Part shown: piece after piece, positions 1-7,336 of the stretch
Position numbering within the stretch: position 1 is the stretch's first letter
Layout of the letters: each line of letters opens with the position of its first letter
DNA from: Rubrivivax sp.
GTDB lineage: Bacteria; Pseudomonadota; Gammaproteobacteria; Burkholderiales; Burkholderiaceae_C
Direction of reading: 5' to 3'
NCBI GenBank assembly: GCA_030693565.1
Contig: JAUYAJ010000141.1
Coordinates: 1 to 21,557, forward strand
DNA length: 21,557 nt
Notes under the pieces: model-generated
What the model saw: only the letters and a program-made list of their open reading frames with translations
Databases searched by the model: none
What the model was told of the DNA's origin: nothing
Made by a program: the position numbers and the translations under genes

Positions 1-1
1 G

Positions 2-931
2 CGCAAGACCTCGGTCTACGCCCGGGTGGCGCCGGCGCACAAGCTGCGCATCGTCGACGCGCTGCAGGCCGACGGCAACATCGTGGCGATGACCGGTGAC
101 GGCGTCAACGACGCGCCGGCGCTGAAGGCGGCCGACATCGGCATCGCGATGGGCGTGACCGGCACCGAAGTGACCAAGGAAGCGGCCAAGATGATCCAGG
201 CCGACGACAACTTCGCGACCATCGTCGAAGCCGTTCGCGAAGGTCGCGCCATCCTGGACAACATCCGCAAGTTCCTGCGCTATTTGCTGTCCACCAACAT
301 GGGCGAGGTGCTGACGGTGTTTCTGGGCGTGGTTGGGGCCGGCGTGATCGGGTTGAAACCCAGCGATGGCGCTGCAGTCGTTCTGCCACTGCTGGCCACC
401 CAGCTGCTGTGGATCAACCTCGTCACCGACTCTGCGCCCGCGCTGGCGATGGGTGTAGACCCGGCCACCGATGACCTGATGGCCCGCAAGCCGCGGCATG
501 TGAAGGACCGGCTGATCGACGCACGCATGTGGGCCAGCGTGATCCAGACCGGCGTGGTGATCGCGCTGGTGTGCCTGCTGACGATGGACTTCTACCTGCC
601 TGGCGGGTTGGTCGCGGGCACGGGCGACCTGACCACCGCCCGCACCGCAGGCTTCACAGTGCTCGTATTCACGAGCCTGTTCACCTGCTTCACCGCGCGC
701 TCGGACACCACCAGCGCGTTCGTCCATCTGTTCACCAACCCCTGGCTGTGGAGTGCCGTTGCGCTGTCGCTGTCGTTGCAAGTGGCCGTCGTGCATGTCC
801 CGTTACTGAACATCGCCTTCGGCACGGCGCCGCTGGCGCTGGACCAGTGGCTGGTGTGCGCGGCGATGGCCAGCGTGGTGTTGATCTACAGCGAAGGGGA
901 AAAGCTGCTCAGGCGCCGCTGGGGTCGATGA
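2..931 (+). CDS. Cation-transporting P-type ATPase, C-terminal part (Ca2+-type, P2A)
   Basis: Partial gene: the reading frame is open from base 2, so the N-terminal actuator, nucleotide-binding region and phosphorylated Asp lie outside the window. Seen: the P-domain hinge TGDGVNDAP about 30 residues in, then about six hydrophobic helices (M5-M10). The M5 segment NMGEV and M6 segment NLVTDSAPA line up with SERCA N768/E771 and N796/T799/D800, the Ca2+ ligands, so a Ca2+-pumping type II enzyme of the inner membrane is more likely than a heavy-metal (P1B) pump. The M4 and M8 ligands cannot be judged (M4 is outside the window). The stop is 3 bp before the PAP2 gene, so the two are probably co-transcribed. 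Family certain, ion specificity inferred. Confidence 0.93.
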   Translation, partial: RKTSVYARVAPAHKLRIVDALQADGNIVAMTGDGVNDAPALKAADIGIAMGVTGTEVTKEAAKMIQADDNFATIVEAVREGRAILDNIRKFLRYLLSTNMGEVLTVFLGVVGAGVIGLKPSDGAAVVLPLLATQLLWINLVTDSAPALAMGVDPATDDLMARKPRHVKDRLIDARMWASVIQTGVVIALVCLLTMDFYLPGGLVAGTGDLTTARTAGFTVLVFTSLFTCFTARSDTTSAFVHLFTNPWLWSAVALSLSLQVAVVHVPLLNIAFGTAPLALDQWLVCAAMASVVLIYSEGEKLLRRRWGR

Positions 932-934
932 AGC

Positions 935-1684
935 ATGCTCTTCAACGTCGCAGCGGACATCGCCAAACTGAGCCTCTTCATCGTCTGTGCGTATGTGCTC
1001 CTGGGTGCCTACGCCCGGCGCAGACGACCACAGTGGACCGAGCATCTGACCGAACGCCGGGTAGCCGTCTTGGGAATCCTGACGCTTGCGGTGGGAGGGA
1101 TCAAGCTGATCGAGGATGTGGTCGCGAAGGAGTCCGGGCCGGTTGACAAGGCCATGCTGTGGTTCGTTCGAGACCATGTGCCGGCAGCGATGAACGGCTT
1201 CTTCGCGGTGGTCACACTCAGCGGGTCAGCGACGTTTCTCGCGCCCGTCGCGGTCGCGGCCGCCGTGGCCCTGCTTGTCGCCCGGCGTCGCTTTGAGGCG
1301 GTGCTTGTGGGCGCATCGCTGACCACGGCAACGCTCGTCGTCTGGGTCATGAAGGCCATCGTCGGCCGGGCCCGACCTGAGTTGTGGGACTCGCAGTGGA
1401 CCTGGGGTTCCAGTTTTCCCAGTGGGCACACTCTCAGCACCGCGGCGCTGTCGACCGCTGCCGCGCTGTGCGTGGCGCGGATCTGGCCCCGGACGGCAAT
1501 CCCGGCGATGGCGCTTGCGGTGCTGTGGACGGGTTTGGTTGCCGTCTCGCGTCTGGTGCTCGGTGTGCACTGGCCATCGGACGTGCTGGCCGCGATGTGC
1601 CTGGGTGCCTTCATTGCGCTGCTGTTCAGCGTCGCATACGACCTGCATCGTCAAAGTCCAGTGAGCGGGGATCGGTCCGTCTGA
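935..1684 (+). CDS. PAP2-family membrane phosphatase
   Basis: 249 aa with about six hydrophobic stretches. The three PAP2 (type 2 phosphatidic acid phosphatase) signatures are intact and in order: KAIVGRARP at 140-148 (C1, KX6RP), PSGH at 162-165 (C2, catalytic His165) and SRLVLGVHWPSD at 205-216 (C3, SRX5HX3D, His212 nucleophile). Such enzymes dephosphorylate lipid or polyprenyl phosphates such as phosphatidic acid or undecaprenyl pyrophosphate at the outer face of the inner membrane. The start lies 3 bp after the stop of the P-type ATPase, which supports one transcript. The substrate cannot be read from sequence. About 240 bp without a convincing gene follow. Confidence 0.93.
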   Translation: MLFNVAADIAKLSLFIVCAYVLLGAYARRRRPQWTEHLTERRVAVLGILTLAVGGIKLIEDVVAKESGPVDKAMLWFVRDHVPAAMNGFFAVVTLSGSATFLAPVAVAAAVALLVARRRFEAVLVGASLTTATLVVWVMKAIVGRARPELWDSQWTWGSSFPSGHTLSTAALSTAAALCVARIWPRTAIPAMALAVLWTGLVAVSRLVLGVHWPSDVLAAMCLGAFIALLFSVAYDLHRQSPVSGDRSV

Positions 1685-1922
1685 CGGCCGTGCATTGGGG
1701 CGACTTCTTCAAGCGTGAGAGCAGAACTCGGCTCTGCGCCCATCGGCCCGCTGCGGTTTTTGCGCTGCGGAACCGCCGACGCCGGCCTTCAACCTTGGCC
1801 GGTCTGGGCGGGCACGCGGCAACTGGCTGTCTGCGCTGGCCCTTTGTGCGCTGGCGAACAGCGTTTTTCCAGGCAACGGTCCAAGATTGATCCTCGTTGG
1901 ACCTTGCCAGCGGGAAGAACCT

Positions 1923-2357
1923 ATGTCTACAAGCCCTTACCAGGACCGCCAGATCGCAGCGCCCCTGGCGCATCGGGTCGGGCCGGCGGCGGATGCCGTG
2001 CAGATCGGCGATGCTGTGTTCGCGATATGGGAAGAGATCGACGACGCGTTGACGCCGATCCTCGGCCCGCGTGGCATGGCCGCACTCTACAAGCGTTCCC
2101 TGCACCTCGCCGCATCGGCCCATCCGTGGCTGGCGGCGGCGGATGAGAACGACCCGCCAGCCGTCGGTCCCGCAGCGCTGAAATCGGCCTTGGCGCGGCG
2201 CAGCAGCACCTCCGCCGCAGCCGGTGGCAACGCCTTCTTGCAAACCTTCCATGAGTTGTTGGTCACGCTGGTCGGCGCTTCGCTCACCGAGCGGTTGCTG
2301 CGTCCGGTATGGTCAATCTCTTCGAGCGGCCCGTCCGCGCTGGACACACCATCATGA
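1923..2357 (+). CDS. Small conserved protein preceding a KaiC-like ATPase
   Basis: 144 aa, soluble, no signal peptide or membrane segment. The ATG at 1923 is preferred over one at 1887 because a purine-rich GGGAAGAA stretch lies just upstream. The centre is helical with the segment TPILGPRGMAALYKRSL (about residues 45-61) and a second block ending in SLTERLLRPVW. I recall this type of sequence beside KaiC-like or sensor genes in betaproteobacteria, but no function. Its stop overlaps the KaiC start by the ATGA at 2354-2357, so translation is probably coupled. An inferred role is partner or regulator of the ATPase; there is no similarity to KaiA or KaiB that I can see. Confidence 0.75.
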   Translation: MSTSPYQDRQIAAPLAHRVGPAADAVQIGDAVFAIWEEIDDALTPILGPRGMAALYKRSLHLAASAHPWLAAADENDPPAVGPAALKSALARRSSTSAAAGGNAFLQTFHELLVTLVGASLTERLLRPVWSISSSGPSALDTPS

Positions 2358-3847
2358 ACACCAAAGTGAAGATCCACCGCTTGGCCACCGGTGTACCCGG
2401 GCTGGACGAGGTGCTCGGCGGCGGACTGCCCGAGTATTCGTTCAACCTGATTGCCGGACCGCCCGGCTGTGGCAAGACCACGCTCGCGCACCAGATGATG
2501 TTCGCGCTAGCAACGTCGGAGCGCCCGGCGCTGTATTTCACTGTGCTCGGCGAGCCGCCGCTGAAGATGCTGCGCTATCAGCAGCAGTTCGACTTCTTCG
2601 ATCAAGAGGCCATCAACCACAGGGTGCGTTTCATCAACCTGTCGGAAGACGCTATGGCGGGCGACCTCGACCGGGTGTTGCGGCGCATCGTCGAAGAGGT
2701 CACGTTGCACAGTCCGGGGCTAGTCTTCGTCGACTCGTTCCGTTCGGCGGTGTTTGCGAGCACGACGGACGGCAGCCCGCACAACAAGCAGCAGCAGTTC
2801 GTGCAGCAACTCGGCATGCTGATGACCAGCTGGCAAGCCACCACCTTCTTGCTCGGTGAATACTTCGACGAGACCGACGCGAACCCGGTGTTCACCGTGG
2901 CCGACGGGCTGATCTGGCTGCGACAGAGCGTGCAGCGCAACTCCATGGTGCGCAAGATCGAAATCATGAAGATGCGGGGCCAGCCCACGCTGGCGGGGCT
3001 GCACACCTTTCGCATCGGTGCCTCCGGCCTCACGGTGATTGCCCCGGTGCGGATGGCGGTGACGTCGGGCCCCAAGATGGCCCCCGCACCCGACGACGAG
3101 CGTTTGCAGATGGGCGTGCCGCTGCTCGACGAGATGCTTGGCGGCGGATTGCCCAGCGGCTACTCGGTGCTGGTGGCCGGCCCCTCGGGGTCGGGCAAGA
3201 GCATCCTGGCGGCTGCCTTCCTTGCCGAAGGTGCCCGCTGCGGCACGACCGGCGTCATGGCGGCGTTCGAGCTGCATCCCAGCCGCTCGCGCAATCCCGT
3301 GCTGATCGACCTGATCGAGGCCGGCAAGGTCAGCCTGATCGACACCCATGCGCCCGATCTGTCGATCGACGAGATCGTGCTGCTGCTGATGAACGAGGTG
3401 CGCCGGGTCGATGCCAAGCGCGTGGTCATCGATTCGCTGTCGGGTTTCGAGCTGTCCCTCGCACCGACCTTCCAGGAGGACTTTCGCGAGTCGCTGCTGC
3501 GCCTGGTCGCTGCGCTGGCACGCGAAGGCATCACTGTGCTCGTGACCTCCGAACTCGAGGACCGCTACACCGACCTGCGCTTCAGCCCTTATGGCGCCGC
3601 CTTCCTGACCGACGCGATCATCGTGCAGCGTTACATCGAGGTCGACAGCCAGTTGCTGCGCGTGATGGCCGTGGTCAAGGTGCGCGCCAGCGCCCACTCG
3701 AACGAGTTGCGTCTGTACAGCATCGACGGCGACGGAATCCACATGGGCCACATGCTGGGCGACCAGGAAGGGCTGCTCGGCGGCAGGCCAACGCGAAAGC
3801 GCGTCGCCGACCTGCCCGTCCCGGCCACCCATGCCGCCGTCGATTGA
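2354..3847 (+). CDS. Two-domain KaiC-like RecA-fold ATPase
   Basis: 497 aa with two tandem KaiC domains. Domain 1: Walker A GPPGCGKT 35-42, Walker B LVFVDS 123-128. Domain 2: Walker A GPSGSGKS 276-283, Walker B RVVIDS 356-361. Start at 2354 chosen because it forms an ATGA overlap with the upstream stop; an upstream in-frame ATG at 2309 lies inside the neighbour. Differences from cyanobacterial KaiC: each domain has a single Glu (E67, E306) where KaiC has a Glu pair, and hand alignment of the conserved TD-AII segment (T419, D420) puts Ala416 and Phe417 at the Ser431/Thr432 phosphorylation sites. No kaiA or kaiB nearby. It ends 17 bp into a diguanylate cyclase gene. Probably a signalling ATPase, not a clock. 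Confidence 0.92.
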   Translation: MNTKVKIHRLATGVPGLDEVLGGGLPEYSFNLIAGPPGCGKTTLAHQMMFALATSERPALYFTVLGEPPLKMLRYQQQFDFFDQEAINHRVRFINLSEDAMAGDLDRVLRRIVEEVTLHSPGLVFVDSFRSAVFASTTDGSPHNKQQQFVQQLGMLMTSWQATTFLLGEYFDETDANPVFTVADGLIWLRQSVQRNSMVRKIEIMKMRGQPTLAGLHTFRIGASGLTVIAPVRMAVTSGPKMAPAPDDERLQMGVPLLDEMLGGGLPSGYSVLVAGPSGSGKSILAAAFLAEGARCGTTGVMAAFELHPSRSRNPVLIDLIEAGKVSLIDTHAPDLSIDEIVLLLMNEVRRVDAKRVVIDSLSGFELSLAPTFQEDFRESLLRLVAALAREGITVLVTSELEDRYTDLRFSPYGAAFLTDAIIVQRYIEVDSQLLRVMAVVKVRASAHSNELRLYSIDGDGIHMGHMLGDQEGLLGGRPTRKRVADLPVPATHAAVD

Positions 3848-4694
3848 GTGGCCCGAGGCCGAAGCGTTTGCCATGCACGATATCCCGGACCCGAAGGACA
3901 CCGCCACTACAAACGCCACGCGCGAGCTCGCTCGGCTGCAAAAGAAGATCTTGACAGCGCGTGCTGTGCTGGCGGGACTGCTGCAGGACGTGGTCGCGGC
4001 ACAGAGCCGGCTGGACCTCAGCCAGGCGGCCCAACTGATCGAAGTCAACGAAAAGCTGGTGGTCGCGGCTCTGCATGCCCAGATCGACGCTGACACCGCC
4101 ACGCAGGCGCTGGACATGGCGTCGCACAGCGCCGGACACGACGCGCTGACCCAGTTGCCCAATCGGGTCTTACTGCTCGACCGGCTGGCGCATGCCCTCG
4201 CCAGTGCCAAGCGCCACGGAACGCGGCTGGCGCTGTTCTTCCTGGACATCGATAACTTCAAGCAGATCAACGATACCTACGGCCACGCGGTTGGCGATGA
4301 AGTGCTCGTCCTCGCGGCGCAGCATCTGGCGTCCTCGGTTCGTGCGGCCGACACCGTCAGCCGCTTCGGTGGCGACGAGTTCGTGGTGCTGCTCAGCGAG
4401 GTGTCTCAGCTGGACGACGCCACGCTGGTCGCCGACAAAGTGATCGCTGCCATCGGGGCGTACAACCACGTCGGTGGTCATGTGCTGCAGCTGTCGGTGA
4501 GTATCGGCATCAGCCTGTATCCCGACCACGGTGACGACGCAGCGGTCCTGATCGCGCACGCGGATGCCTCGATGTACCGCGCGAAACGTCAAGGCGGCAG
4601 CAGTTTCGCGCTGCACAGACTGGCCCCGGTCGGCACGCCGGACCCAATCGATCCTGCGGGCCGACATGCCCAGTCGCGCGGCGTGTTCGAGTAA
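3831..4694 (+). CDS. Diguanylate cyclase (GGDEF domain)
   Basis: 287 aa from this ATG; an alternative ATG at 3873 gives 273 aa, and neither has a strong ribosome binding site. Residues about 30-100 are a helical, Gln/Ala-rich linker, then a complete GGDEF domain: DALTQLPNR 104-112, metal-binding FLDIDNFKQIND 137-148, GGDEF 180-184, and SIGISLYP 224-231. The allosteric I-site RAAD (171-174) precedes GGDEF by five residues, so product inhibition by c-di-GMP is expected. No EAL domain, no membrane segment: a cytoplasmic enzyme condensing two GTP to c-di-GMP. It overlaps the end of the KaiC-like gene, so its synthesis is tied to that ATPase. Confidence 0.93.
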   Translation: MPPSIEWPEAEAFAMHDIPDPKDTATTNATRELARLQKKILTARAVLAGLLQDVVAAQSRLDLSQAAQLIEVNEKLVVAALHAQIDADTATQALDMASHSAGHDALTQLPNRVLLLDRLAHALASAKRHGTRLALFFLDIDNFKQINDTYGHAVGDEVLVLAAQHLASSVRAADTVSRFGGDEFVVLLSEVSQLDDATLVADKVIAAIGAYNHVGGHVLQLSVSIGISLYPDHGDDAAVLIAHADASMYRAKRQGGSSFALHRLAPVGTPDPIDPAGRHAQSRGVFE

Positions 4695-4959
4695 CTGGTT
4701 CTGGCCGCAGAGTGCCCGCAAGCTGCAGGCCGCCACGGAGCCGGTCCAGCCGCCTGCCGATCTGCGAGCCTGGGTCGCGCAAGTGATGCGCCGACCGATC
4801 GAGCCGATCTGCCTGTTGCGAGCCGTGCAATGGCTGCTCGACAACGAATCCATGGGCACACCGCACAGCGGTGCGACTTCGCTGTCGGCCGTGGTCGATG
4901 ACACCGGACGTATCATGACGCTGCGCGACAGTGGGGCGGATTCACGGCTCAGGCTATGA
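4666..4959 (+). CDS. Possible small hypothetical protein
   Basis: 97 aa frame overlapping the end of the diguanylate cyclase gene. I do not recognise it. The part after the overlap uses G/C-ending codons much like its neighbours and has a plausible helical segment (DLRAWVAQVMRRPIEPICLL). Its stop overlaps an ATG at 4956 (ATGA). No ribosome binding site is evident. It could equally be a chance open frame in GC-rich DNA. Confidence 0.25.
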   Translation: MPSRAACSSNWFWPQSARKLQAATEPVQPPADLRAWVAQVMRRPIEPICLLRAVQWLLDNESMGTPHSGATSLSAVVDDTGRIMTLRDSGADSRLRL

Positions 4960-5045
4960 ATCATTCCTGCGAACCCTTCGTGCAGCACAACCACACCATC
5001 GCGCTTGAACGGCATCGGGCCGGGCAACTGCCTTATCTGGGGTGA
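4956..5045 (+). CDS. Possible 29-residue micro-ORF
   Basis: ATG at 4956 overlaps the preceding stop as ATGA and reads 29 codons (begins MNHSCEPFVQHNH, ends LPYLG) to TGA at 5043-5045. The product would be polar with several His and one Cys. Only the overlap supports it; chance is a good alternative. Confidence 0.12.
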   Translation: MNHSCEPFVQHNHTIALERHRAGQLPYLG

Positions 5046-5292
5046 TTCGACGGGCATGCCAGGGTGTGAGACCAGCAGCTGAGGCCGTTGCCAACGCGTG
5101 CGTTCGAGGACTCTGCAAAGCAAGCTCGCTCCTTGACTGCTGGAACCACCGCCGCGCCGTCCGTGCCGCCCTCGTCCTGCAGACGCGCGGCGTGTTCCCT
5201 GCTGACAACCTGCCCGCCAGGCCCCTATCTTTGGCACACGCCCAAGGCATTCCTGCCCAGCCCACTCGATTCGTCTCACACAGGACGTCGCC
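5046..5292. other. Non-coding leader before the PRC-barrel gene
   Basis: No convincing gene on either strand. A long minus-strand frame crosses it but has no recognisable protein content. The last bases before 5293 carry AGGA about 7 bp ahead of the ATG. Confidence 0.4.
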
Positions 5293-5544
5293 ATGAACAT
5301 GCTCAGCGCCAGCACCATGAACGGCACCGCAATCAACAACCTCAAGGGCGAAAGCCTGAGCGACATCAAGGACTTGCTGATCGACCTGAAGTCCGGCCGC
5401 GTTGCGTACGCTGTGCTGGAATTCGGTGGACTGTTAGGCATCGGCAGCAAGCAGTTCGCAGTGCCGTTCAACGCGCTTCGCCAGGATGCCGAGAACAGTT
5501 GGACCTGCATCGGCCCAATCGTCGGCTCGGTGACTTCTGGGTGA
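5293..5544 (+). CDS. PRC-barrel domain protein, C-terminally shortened
   Basis: 83 aa. Residues 1-68 match the PRC-barrel pattern of stress-associated bacterial proteins: LSASTMNGTAINNLKGESL, then DLLIDLKSGRVAYAVLEFGG and KQFAVPFNALRQDAEN. Family members normally continue past this point for another 40 or more residues with an acidic, aromatic tail; here the reading turns into an unrelated tail, WTCIGPIVGSVTSG, and stops. AGGA precedes the ATG by 7 bp. Truncation by a small deletion or frameshift near 5500 is likely; no alternative frame clearly restores the usual tail. The function of such proteins is unclear (possible RNA- or protein-binding, or stress response). Confidence 0.75.
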   Translation: MNMLSASTMNGTAINNLKGESLSDIKDLLIDLKSGRVAYAVLEFGGLLGIGSKQFAVPFNALRQDAENSWTCIGPIVGSVTSG

Positions 5545-5648
5545 ACGGTGGCTACCACCGTGAGCGCGATCGGCATTGCCAGGCAATGGGCGAACGATCG
5601 TTCATGAGGCACAAACCCGGAAGGGTTGGCAAGGCAGGCGCCCTTGCC
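5545..5648. terminator. Cluster of palindromes between convergent genes, likely bidirectional terminator
   Basis: Directly after the PRC-barrel stop: a 7-bp stem with 3-nt loop (5545-5561), a near-perfect palindrome CATTGCC/GGCAATG (5574-5588), a 12-bp perfect palindrome GAACGATCGTTC (5592-5603), AACCC/GGGTT (5615-5628 region) and GGCAAGG/CCTTGCC (5628-5648). On the minus strand the AACCC/GGGTT stem is followed by TTTGT, compatible with termination after CheB. No long T-run on the plus strand. Confidence 0.5.
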
Positions 5649-5656
5649 CGCGGGCG

Positions 5657-6340
5657 TCACGGGCCCGTCTGCGCTTCTTGCTGGGCTATGCCCCTGATGG
5701 CCAGAGCGATGCTTTCGGGCGACAGCACGAAGTCCACGCATCCCGTAGCGATTGCGCTCTCGGGCATGTCGGGTTGCTTGGCCGTGTCCAGCGTCTGAGC
5801 GATGGTGATGCCGCCCACCTGCTGGATGCCGCACAACGCGTCCGCACCGTCGCCGTCGTAGCCCGACACGATCACGGCAATCAGCTTGCCGTCCCAATGC
5901 GCGATGAGCGAGCGCAAAAAGACCGTGATGACGTCGGGCCAGCCGCGTGGCTTGGAAATCGGTCTGAGCTGGAACTCGCCGCCTTCAGCGTGCAGGTCGC
6001 GGTTCTCGGGAATGATGTAGACCCGGTTGGGTTCGATCAGCAGGCGGTCGCTGATGAGTTCAACGGGCATCGACGTGTACTTCGGCAGGATCGTGTGCAA
6101 CTGCGTCGGAAAGCGGGTGATGTGGTTGACGATGACCACGGCCACGCCCAGATCTGCTGGCAGACATGTCAGCAGCCGGATGTAGGCATCCAGACCCCCG
6201 GCCGAACCGCCCACGCACACCACCGGGAAGTCCTTGCGCATAGCCGAGAGTGTGTTTTTCACGCCGTTCCCTTGCTTGGGTGGACGAAGTCGTTGGGGCG
6301 CAGGCGACGGCCTGATGTCGTGCTGCGGGGGGTCTTTCAT
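5657..6340 (-). CDS. Stand-alone CheB-type methylesterase domain
   Basis: 227 aa from the ATG at 6340; an ATG further upstream would add only unrelated sequence. The CheB catalytic triad is visible: Ser46 in CVGGSAGG, His73 in VIVNHITR and Asp164 in SGYDGDGADAL, followed by GGITIAQ and the DMPESAIATG segment. The N-terminal receiver domain of classical CheB is missing; instead there is a Pro/Arg/Gln-rich leader of about 35 residues. No methyl-accepting receptor, CheR or CheA lies nearby, so this is not a classical chemotaxis gene here; the family hydrolyses protein glutamyl methyl esters or deamidates Gln. Transcribed towards the PRC-barrel gene. Confidence 0.9.
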   Translation of the reverse strand: MKDPPQHDIRPSPAPQRLRPPKQGNGVKNTLSAMRKDFPVVCVGGSAGGLDAYIRLLTCLPADLGVAVVIVNHITRFPTQLHTILPKYTSMPVELISDRLLIEPNRVYIIPENRDLHAEGGEFQLRPISKPRGWPDVITVFLRSLIAHWDGKLIAVIVSGYDGDGADALCGIQQVGGITIAQTLDTAKQPDMPESAIATGCVDFVLSPESIALAIRGIAQQEAQTGP

Positions 6341-6586
6341 GCTCACTCGCCTGACGAGGGGTAGCAAGCGCATGTCTAGACCAAAAAGTGTAGCGCCTGC
6401 AGTCAAGAACATGGAGCGGCCGATGGCACGAGATGCTGCCCGACCCGACGACATGGATCCCGCGCGTAGGACGCGACGCCGTTGGTTTGTCGGAGAAATT
6501 CTCGCCATGAGTGCGCTGCCAAACAGATCAGGGTCCGGCTCTGGCCTAGGCTCGGCGTCAAGTGGTCGACGACAAGGAGAGTGAAC

Positions 6587-7336
6587 ATGATCGATGCTGC
6601 GCTTTACAGCCAGCTTGAGCCTTGTTTGCAAGCGCTCGGCCGGGACGCGGCAATCGCCCCTCGCGGCCGTGGCTTGCCGAGCTTGATGCGCCGCGCACAG
6701 TGGAACGTCGCGGTGCTTGCGGAATTGGCGACGCCCGGTCGGATGGTGCTGATTCCCGTCGTTGGGCGGGAGGGTCGGGTCAGCGACTTCATGTGGCAAG
6801 GTGCGTCGCCCACTGTCACCTTGCTGCTCGGCTGCGCGGGCGAAGACCTGACCGGACGGACGCTGACGCAGATCCTGGGCGCATGCCATCTGCGTGATGT
6901 CTTGTTCCAGACCTGCCATCAGGCATTCCTGAGCCGCTCGCCCCAGACGGCTGCCGTGAACGGGGACGACTGGCAAGGAAGGATCGACGCTCGGCCGTCG
7001 TCAGCGGGCCTGACGGCCGCAATGACGTCCTCGTCGGCCATTGCGCGGGTCATGCGGCGCAACACGCTCTTCGTGAACTCGAACAGTCGTCAAGCATCGG
7101 GAACTGATCCGAACATCGCCTGCGTGGATGTATTGCGTTCGAGTTCATTGGTGGGGGCGTCGGGTTGCGGGCTTGACGGCAGGCACCGCAGGCCGATCAG
7201 AGAGTCTTCGACAGGCGGCGGTCAGGCTGCAGGTCACCGCAGCGAAGCGCAATGGGAGTCGAGTCTCGGATTCGCAGCTTTCTGCCAACTGCTGTTGCCG
7301 GAGGGACCAAAAGTCGCGACCAATTCTGAGTGGTAA
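6587..7336 (+). CDS. PAS-like protein with a doubtful C-terminus
   Basis: 249 aa. The start at 6587 is fixed by a strong AAGGAG at 6574-6579 with 7-bp spacing. Residues about 20-110 look like a PAS sensor domain, including DFMWQGASPTVTLLLGCAGEDLTGRTLTQIL and a following FQTCHQAFLS helix. After about residue 130 the composition becomes Ser/Arg-rich and unlike a folded domain, and an alternative frame (about 6990-7108) reads DGRNDVLVGHCAG...HALRELEQ, which looks more like the end of a PAS domain. A frameshift near 6960-7010 is therefore possible and the true protein may end near 7108. The last 103 bp overlap the antisense response regulator gene. No output domain is seen. Confidence 0.55.
   Translation: MIDAALYSQLEPCLQALGRDAAIAPRGRGLPSLMRRAQWNVAVLAELATPGRMVLIPVVGREGRVSDFMWQGASPTVTLLLGCAGEDLTGRTLTQILGACHLRDVLFQTCHQAFLSRSPQTAAVNGDDWQGRIDARPSSAGLTAAMTSSSAIARVMRRNTLFVNSNSRQASGTDPNIACVDVLRSSSLVGASGCGLDGRHRRPIRESSTGGGQAAGHRSEAQWESSLGFAAFCQLLLPEGPKVATNSEW

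Noticed and set aside
2354..3847. A circadian clock locus
   Set aside because: No kaiA or kaiB nearby and the phosphorylation sites are not kept.
2720..4270. Long minus-strand open frame (516 codons) opposite the KaiC-like and GGDEF genes
   Set aside because: It lies antisense to two certain genes; the translation is low-complexity (His/Ala/Arg-rich) without any domain, as expected of a GC-rich shadow.
4170..5897. Minus-strand open frame of 575 codons
   Set aside because: It overlaps the GGDEF gene, the PRC-barrel gene and the end of CheB in the wrong frame, with no domain.
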